DNA of 64,000 nucleotides from Diabrotica undecimpunctata (Eukaryota > Arthropoda > Insecta > Coleoptera > Chrysomelidae): the NCBI RefSeq assembly GCF_040954645.1, contig NC_092809.1, positions 132,111,914-132,175,913 on the forward strand, in the 5' to 3' direction. Both the position numbers and the translations under genes were made by a program. Each line of letters begins with the position of its first letter. The first letter of the stretch is position 1. Below the pieces are notes generated by a model. That model ran no database searches. It was not told where the DNA came from and saw only the letters and a list, made by a program, of their open reading frames with translations. Positions 12,651 to 21,600 of this stretch are shown one piece after another.

Positions 12651-15600
12651 CAAAGGAAACAAATCAAAAATGAAGACCATGAAAATGGACTATTGGAGAC
12701 AATGTTGCCGGCTCACTACTACTTGATAGAGAAATGGAAATTGATCTAGACATAATCGAAGTCAAAAGACTAAACTGGTATGAAAACCCGCTGAGAATAC
12801 CTGAAAATAGATGGCCAAATAAGATAGAAAAGTAGACTCCGCCCACTAGAAGAAAACTAGGTAGACCAAGGTCTTAGCCTCCGGTCCTGTAGAGATGCAT
12901 TGGCCGCCAGAGATTTAAAAACTAAAGATTGCTTAGACAGATAAATGGGTAAAAATTGCAAACAGCTAGAAAAACAGTCTAGTTGTAATCGTCAAATAAC
13001 GAAGGTGAAAAAATTACTCGCGCCGTAAAAAATTGGAAAAACAAATTAAGCGAAGAGTGAATTTAAAGTACTTGTTAACACTCGTCGAAAAACTATAAAG
13101 GAAAACTTTGCAGGGAGTTGATGGAAATTATTGCTTATACCGTGCCAGAGTTTTCAAGTAGTACAAACGTTTTAAGGATGGTAGGAAGAATATCGCTAGA
13201 TCAGTCTTTAATAGAATGCGCAAACTCTTTTGCAATCGTGATATCAATATAAAGTTACGAATACGAATGCTGCGGTGTTATGTCTTTTCTACCCTGTTGT
13301 ATGGAGTAGAGGCTTGGACACTAAAACAGTTGACCACAAAAAACATCGAAGCTTTCGAGATGTGGTGCTATAGGCGCATTCTCAGAATATCATGGATGGA
13401 CCGCGTCACTAACACGCAAGTACTCCAAACTTTAGACAAAAGATGCGAAATTCTAAATGAAATAAAGACTAGAAAGATGGAATACTTGGGGCACATTGTG
13501 AGAGGTGAAAAGTACGAACTTTTAAGAAATATCATGCAGGGCAAAATTAAGGGCAAAAGAAGTGTGGGAAGAAGAAAAATATCGTGGCTTCGTAATCTAC
13601 GTGAATGGTTCGGGTGTAGTTCGATTGAACTTTTTAGGCGCGCTGCTAACAAAGTCGCAGTGGCCATGATGATTTCCAATCTCCGCTAGGAGTGGCACGA
13701 GAAGAAGGAAGAATAACGATGAAGATGAGGGACGCCCCTGGTGGCCTGTGACCTAAAAAGTAACTTGAAGGTTCAAAAAGTAACTGAGATAGTTCGAACA
13801 GACCGTCGATTAAGTATTATGGCCATTGGTAAATATGTGGACATTAATAAATATAAAATTATGCGCATGCTCCTAAAGCACCCACCCTATTCGGCAGATT
13901 TAGCACCCTTCGTCTTCTAAGGACGTAAAATAAAAATAGGCGCAGCACGCACGGTTTAGGGATGGTGAAGGAAAAAATATTGGAATAAAAAAATAAAAAA
14001 TTGCTAAATAAAAATATTGTACTAACTGTCTCTGAATTTAATTGTCACGTCTCGTAATTTTGTAAAATTAATCCGAATTGTTTTAGAAATATCCCAACGC
14101 TGATTTAGAAGATGTATTGTTCAATGTTTTCGACTTCGATAGAGATAGCCCCGATATGTTAGAAACAGTAGGAGAGGTTCTACATAAACATGGGTTTTCT
14201 AAAAACGTTGTAACCACCGAATATATTGCAGCTAAGCGAGCGAAGGAAAATGTTACAGTAAATAGGTATAGTGGGTAAGTAAATTTGTAGAGTTAATATT
14301 CATTTAAGGATTTTTCCATTAAAGGTTTTAACTTTACTTCTCGTTTATCCATGCTTGTCGGTATCTTTATTTCTTACGTATTATTCCCAGTTTTCTGCAA
14401 AATTTCTCAATTTGATCTCATATATTATTCGTATACTTTTCCCCTTTGTTGATATATATATATATGTGGCTAAACACCCCTTTAGGGGTTACGCCGCTTA
14501 CGCTCTCTAGATCTATGTTTTGAGGTAGATCAGTCCTCATGTTCCTTATTTAATTTTCTCAGTTATTTTTCTCCATTGTGTCCTATCTCTGGTTTTTCCT
14601 TTCCACTGTCGTATGCCCGCCTTGTTGAGATCATTTACAACTTCTTGTAACCATGTAGATCTTGGTCTTCCACGTCTTCTTTTGCCAGCTGGTGTCCATT
14701 CCAATATTGAGAATATCGTCGTAGTTGATCCTGATCTCCATACGTGTCCTAGCCATTTTGCTCTTTGTTGTTTTATTTTACACACTATATCTTCCTTAAT
14801 TTCTTCCAGTAGCTCAAGGTTCGTTCTTTGTCTAAATTCATTTTCATTTATTTTTATTGGTCCCAGTATTGCTCTTAGTATTTTTCTTTCTTGTATTCTA
14901 AGGTTTTCCTCTTGTTTTTTTGTCATGCTGAGGGTTTCGGCTGCATACATCATCGTCGGTCGAATTATTGTTTTGTATACCTTCATTTTCGATTTCTTAC
15001 TCAATAGTTTATTTTTTAGTAATTTCTTATTTGCATGGAATGTCTTATTTGCTGTAATAATCCTTTCTTTGATTTCTGTTTCTCTTTCTCCATTGTTTGT
15101 TATTAATATTCCCAAGTACTTAAATTTTTCGACTTCTTCAAAAATGTATTCGCCTAGTCTAACCTTTTTGTTTTCGAAGTTTTTATCAAATCTCATTATT
15201 TTTGTTTTTTCTTGGTTTATTTTTAATCCCATTACTTTTCCTTCTGTTACCATTTCATTTAACATTTTTTCCATTGTTTTTCTATTTTTTGTTATTAGCA
15301 CAATATCGTCAGCGTATGCTATTATTTGTCCTTCTCTAGTTCTAAGGGTACCTTTGTTTATTTTCCTGACGATGTATTCCAGGGCAAGATTAAACAGGGT
15401 TGCTGATAACGAATCTCCTTGTCTAACCCCTTTATTTATGACAAATTCTTCTGTGTCTCCTACTTGAGTTTTTATACTCACTACAGTTCTACTCATTGTC
15501 ATTTTTATTAATCGTCTTAATTTGTTTTGTATTCCCATTTCTTTCAGAGCTACCATTAATTTTGATCTTTTTATTGTATCAAATGCTTGCTGAAAATCTA

Positions 15601-18600
15601 TAAAAAGCAGTTCAATTTCTATTTTATATCCATGAGCTTTTTCCATAATTTGTTTAACTGTATGTATGGCATCTGTTGTAGACTTTCCCTTAATAAATCC
15701 GCATTGATAGTGTCCTATGATATTCGTCATAGCGTTGGTCAGTCTTCGATGTATTAAGGTCGACATAATTTTATATGCTGTGTTTAATAGCGTCAGTCCT
15801 CTGTAGTTATTACACATTTGTTGGTCTCCTTTTTTATGAATCGTGATAATTTGTCCTTTGTTCCATTCTTCCGGCATTTTTTCTTCGTCCCATATGTCTT
15901 TTATTAAATTGTACAGTTTTTCTTTTAATTCTTCACCACCATATTTTATAAGTTCCATATTGATCCCGTCTGATCCTGAAGATTTACCATTACGGCTGCT
16001 ATTTATAATTTCCTCAACTTCCTCTTTTGTTGGTCTTTCTAGCTGGTTTCCTAACATCATTGTCTCTTCTTCTACGTTTTCATTTAGGTCTTGATCTTCT
16101 TGCTCTGTTAATAATTCTTTAAAATAGTGAGTCCAAATTTCTTTATACTCTTCATCATTTTCTGATACTTTTCCATTTTTATCTTTTATGCCTTTTATCT
16201 TTCCTTTAAAAGTTTTGTTTTGCTCGCTAATTTTCTTATAAAATGCTTTTGTGTTTCTGTTCTTACTTTCTTTTTCTATTTCTTTTATCTTATCATCTAA
16301 CCAGGCACGTTTAATTTTCCTTATTTTTTTCTTACATTCATTCCTTATTCTATTGTATTCTTCCCTATAATCCTGTCTATTTGTTCTTATCCACATTTGT
16401 CTAATTTCTATCTTCTTTTTTAGCATGTTATGGCATTCTTCATTATACCATTCTTGTTTTTTTTTGTTTCTTTTTATTCCTATGTGTACATCCGCTGTTT
16501 CATTTATACATTTTTTTAAATTTCTCCATTCTGTTTCTATATCCTTTGTATATTTACACTGTTCCTTTAGTTTTTTGTTCATGTCATCAGCATACTTAAT
16601 CCTTATGTCTGGAGCATTCAGTTTTTCTACGTACCATTTGTCTTTCATTGTCGTGTTTTTTAGAGTTCTTTTGACTTTTTGTTTTACCTTTGCAGTCACC
16701 ATAAAATGATCTGTGTCTGCATGCGCACCTCTGTAAGTTCTCACGTCCGTAACCGATGTTTGTTTCCTTCTTGTAATCAGAATATGGTCTATTTGGGACC
16801 ATGTTTTTTGGTCTGGGGAAATCCATGTTACTTTATGGTATTTAGGATGTTCGAAATTTGTACTAATGATAATCATATTGGTACTAGCTGCTAGGTTACA
16901 TAATCTTTGACCATTGTCATTTGTTTTTTCGTGTAATGTGTGTTTACCTGCTACTTGGTTAATGTAGTCTTCCTTACCTACTTGGGCGTTAAAATCTCCC
17001 ATTACCAGTATTGTGTCTTCTCTAGGTAAATTCTCCATTTCTCGTTCAAGTTCCTCATACATTTTGTCTTTTTCCTCCGCAGCAGCACTTTCAGTTGGAG
17101 CATATACGTTTATGATTGATATATTAAATGGTTTGGCGTTAATTCTCAGGTAAGCCATACGTTCATTTATTGGTTTAAATTGCATAATGTTATTTTTTAT
17201 TTTTCCCATAATTATGAAAGCAACTCCATATTGACCTTGTTTTCCATGTCCCGAATACTGTAGTGTGTAGTTTTTTTTATTTATTTCTCCTTGACCTGCC
17301 CATCTAATTTCTTGAATCACTGCAATATCAATTTGGTATCTTTCTAGTTCTGAGACAATCTCCTGCATTTTTCCTGGTTCAAGCATTGTTCTGATGTTCC
17401 ACGTACTTATTTTTAGTTCATCGCGTTTTTTCATTTTTCTATTATATTTTTTCCTGCTCGTCTGTTTTATCTTATCTAATCTATTCATGTCCTTTTCCTT
17501 TGTCATTTTCGTTTCCGTTTTTTGTTGTGTGTACGATATTTGTTGTTTTATCGGTTTTTTGGCGTGTCTTGGTTTGCCTTTTCCAGTTCATTCTTCTCTT
17601 TGTTCCATTTCCATATAGCCCCGTCAATATTTAATTTTTGATAACCTTCTCTGGTGTTCATACCTTTTTCTTGTTGAAATTTTGCAATTTTCCGTATTTC
17701 TTGTTGGATCTTCATCTCTTCTTGCATTAGATCGTTATTGATGTATATTTCTGGCTTTGATGCCCTTAGTTTGTTTTTGTTCTTCATGATTTTAATTTTT
17801 TCATTTCTGTTGATAGTGTTGTACTTTTTCTTATTAAACTTTTTTAGGTTTCATTCTTCTTAAGTTACCAGTTTAATTGTTTTTGATGCATTTCCTTTTA
17901 TTTGTAATATCTTCGTTTTTTGTATATAAGTTGATTTAAAGATCTTGCTAAAGACTATACTGACCATATCTCCGATGTCCCCACATGGGGAGGTTTTGTT
18001 TTGCTCATCATCATCCTGTAATCAAAATCCTCCACCTCATTACTTAATCCATTATCAAAGTTTGGTGACTCTAAATATTGTTAGCTTACTGTCTCCATTG
18101 ACTGCGATCCTGTGTCTGATGGATGGCTTCATATGGGGATGTTCCCACCATAATCTTCATTTGATCTGTCCATTTTCTTGGAGATCTTACTCTTGGTCTT
18201 CGGCCTTCTACTACCAATAGTTCGATGGTCCCCGTTCTTCTAGCTATGTGACCGAAGTAATTTAGGTATGCTCGATTCACTTTTTTTTAATAGGCTGTCT
18301 TTTATATTAATCCTTTCCAGAATTGACAGGTTGGTTCTGGGTTCTGGATTCTGTCCAGGACATGCGTAGAATTCTTAAGTAAACCCACATTTTTAAAGCT
18401 TTGATCTTACTTCTATCGATTTTTTTGAGAGTCGTTTCGGCCGCATATGTAGCAATGAAAGCAATAAGGGCATTAACCAGCCTGAGCGTAGTCTTCCTAG
18501 TTATTGTTCGGTCTTTTCATATTTTAATTAATTTAGCTGTTGCAGTTCAGCCCATTGCTAGTCTACGCTTTATTTCTGAAGAGCAATCGCTTTGTTTGTT

Positions 18601-21600
18601 ATCATGTAGCCTAAGTATACAAATCTATCCACTACTTCGAGATGCTCTACTTGGCGTATGTGCAGTAGATTATTATTTGCACTGTTTACGATCATTATTT
18701 TTCCTTTTCCGGTGTTGATCTGAAGTCCAAATTCCGTGCTTATCCGATCAATGATGGTAGTCATTTCGACTTAGCTGGCTGCTAGACCTGCTAGTATTAG
18801 TGTCTCATCTGCCTATTGCTTGTTACTGATTTTTCTGCCTCCTATAGTGATTTTTCTATTCCATTCGTCTAATCCTTTTTCCATTAGTATGAGAACTTTA
18901 GCTGATTTTTTATCATACGGATTTCTTGTTACAAGACATTGTATATTATGTTCTCTCCCTTTTTACATTTTCATTTTTTTGGTCAAAATAGCAAGAGATA
19001 AATTACCAAGGGCTAGAATCTCTTAGAGGTGTCAATCAGTCAACGAACAAGCAGAATCGCTTATAGCGAGGAGGAAGAAAAAGACATTTTAGTTTTTAAT
19101 ATTCCATATTACTTCACGGTATTGTAATTTACTATTTTTTTGCTTTGATAATATCTATTTCTATCTTCTTTAATATGAACTTTTTTTCCTAGCCTGCATT
19201 CATCAATTTTTGCGTTGGGTATAGTTGATATTAGTACCACGTAATCTGCATGCAATAGACGATTTTATGTATATACGTTTTTTCTTTCAACTAGGCTGGA
19301 TACAAAAGAACCAAAACATGGAGAGGAAGATCCAGATAATGCACCTCATGTAGGAGGCAATAGATGGGCAGGTGGAACTGGTGGAAGAGATACCGCTGGT
19401 TTGGGAGGCAAAGGTGGCCCATACCGTTTGGATAAAGGCCATAAGATTTTTCAGGTAAATGATAAAGTCTTTTTATTACCACTGTCATCAATAATTTTAA
19501 ATCATTTATTTATTAACCATTTAATAATCCATTAATGAACTTTAAAACGGAAGAATCGTATAGAATATGGATATATTAACTACTGTCTCTTAGGAGTTAA
19601 TAAATGCCGTTCCCATCAATTTTCAATCCCTCTACAATTATAAATTAACGAGCTTGTGTTCGGTGAGTCGCATATTCGACTTTTATAAATTAAAGTGCAG
19701 TACTCGTTCGGATATAATACTGTAGATACAATGAAGGCGAGCTTATATAGTAACAAGGGATTTATTCAACATTCACAAAACAGTTCCGCACAAAATATTT
19801 CCATAGATTGTGGTACAGAGCCTTACAAACATGTATTACAATTTGCAAATGTACTTCAGTTCCCACTAAATACGGTACAAACACTACAGTAGTATTTTCT
19901 ACAAAATATCCTGAGTCAAATATGTGTGTGCAAATCATATCTAACGATCTCATCAATATACGATAAAATTTTAATTTTTTTGCAAATAAATAAATAATGG
20001 CAAAATAAATTTCCATGTTTTTTCTATACGAGGGATCATCTTTGTCGTACTGTTTACTCAAACATAGACTTACTCGATGCTCATGCAAATCCACTTTGGA
20101 TTTTATAATACGTGCCATATAGAATTATCCGAGGTTGGCGATCAACATTGCGAAGGCTTCTCGATCTTCTGCCACATGGAATAATATTTATACTACGCCA
20201 CATGGAATATTTATACTACTTCTTTAAAAATATCGAACTGAAATGTGGCTCCGGAAATCGTTTTCACTTCTTTATTTTTGAAATATGGCTATGCCACTCA
20301 CAATTCTGCCAAGCCACTGAGATATCGTACTGACTCGATATTGAATAATATAAATAAAATAAGTTTTAACAAAATTGCACTTTAACGATAGGTTTATGGC
20401 TGAGCCAGTCTGATCTTACTTATGGAATATTTATTATAGCTTTCAGATCAAGAAAAAAGTGAAGTTCCGGAACATGTTAAAAGGGCAGCCAGAGAAATGG
20501 GTAGAAACGCGTTCAAACAAAAACTGAAAGAAATAGGAATGGATGAGTACGACCATTCTATCTATTCTCAATTTTCAATTGCAGTAGAAAGACCAGTTCA
20601 GGCTTTGAGGGTTATTTTAAATAACCTGCAAGCAAAAAACCAAGAAAGACAGTGGTATAGACATCAAACGACTGGCGAGCTAGATGATGTTAAACTGATT
20701 GATGGTAAGTACTTTGGAATATGTTTTATTTATTTACAAAACATGCCCAAAAAATATTTCCCCCACCGTTGCCTGTCAGAATTCAATGGAAACCTTCATA
20801 GGCTCTTACTGGAATCTGGCAATACGACAAAAAAAGTACTTTGGAATAGGTATTGGACTGTATCCGTTATTGTATTGTAACGTTAAACCAAATGCACCTT
20901 GTATATATATATATACTATTTATTGACATCTTTTATTTATTTCTACAATTCTTTCAAACACACTCTAAAATGTAGTGAAAGCATTGCATAGACCAAAAGG
21001 CATAACCGTAATTGCACAAGGGTTTATCGTATCGAGAATTCAATTTTCTGTTAATCAGCTGGCTCCATTCCTGCTCCTCTTTTACTTGGAAAACCAGCGA
21101 AACGCAAATAGAGTATCCAATATTTCAGTCAGTTTCAATCCAGCTGGGGGTAGTCAATACAAAAACCTTGTTCTTTACAAGGACCACAAGTGAGGCTTGA
21201 GGACTATTTGATGGTTCAATGACCCTTTTTGACCATAGCTCTATTTTCTTTGGTTTCGTCTTGTTTTGCAAATGGAAATCAGTCTGACTGGCTGAGCATT
21301 GTTAAGTCTATTGTCTCAGATTCTCAACCTTTAGTTTTTATTAGTAAAAAATAGAAAATTTACTAATAATAATGAACTCTTTTTTAGGGATATTGGGGGA
21401 AAAGACGATCTTTCGGCGAAGATCTGAACAAAAGCCCGAGCTGGGTACTCCACAAATAAAACCAAAGCTTTTTAGAGTTGTAGTAGACGTATCTGGAAGT
21501 ATGTATAGGTTTAATTCATACGATGGCCGTTTGGACAAAGAACTGGAAGCAGTAGTCTTAGTGATGGAAGCTTTTGAAGGATTTGACGACAAAATAAAAT

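Larger units (their letters stand above)
14450..17800 (-). mobile_element. complete or near-complete RTE-like LINE
   Basis: On the minus strand it holds a short upstream ORF (17787-17548), a 39-nt gap, and the long endonuclease/reverse transcriptase ORF, followed by a 3' end with a small hairpin (ACCCC TTTA GGGGT) and a TA-repeat tail at 14455-14465. Short ORF1, one long ORF2 and a simple-repeat tail are RTE traits. The 5' edge is uncertain by about 100 bases. Confidence 0.75.

Noticed and set aside
12120..12749. ORFs with long Ile-Tyr runs
   Set aside because: They are translations of (TA)n microsatellites.
14613..15467. 284-codon plus-strand ORF inside the RTE-like LINE
   Set aside because: It is the antisense shadow of the intact LINE ORF2, rich in Ser, Phe and Ile with no motif.
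19762..20118. 118-codon minus-strand ORF in a VWA8 intron
   Set aside because: No recognisable domain and low-complexity hydrophobic composition; chance or unassignable repeat.
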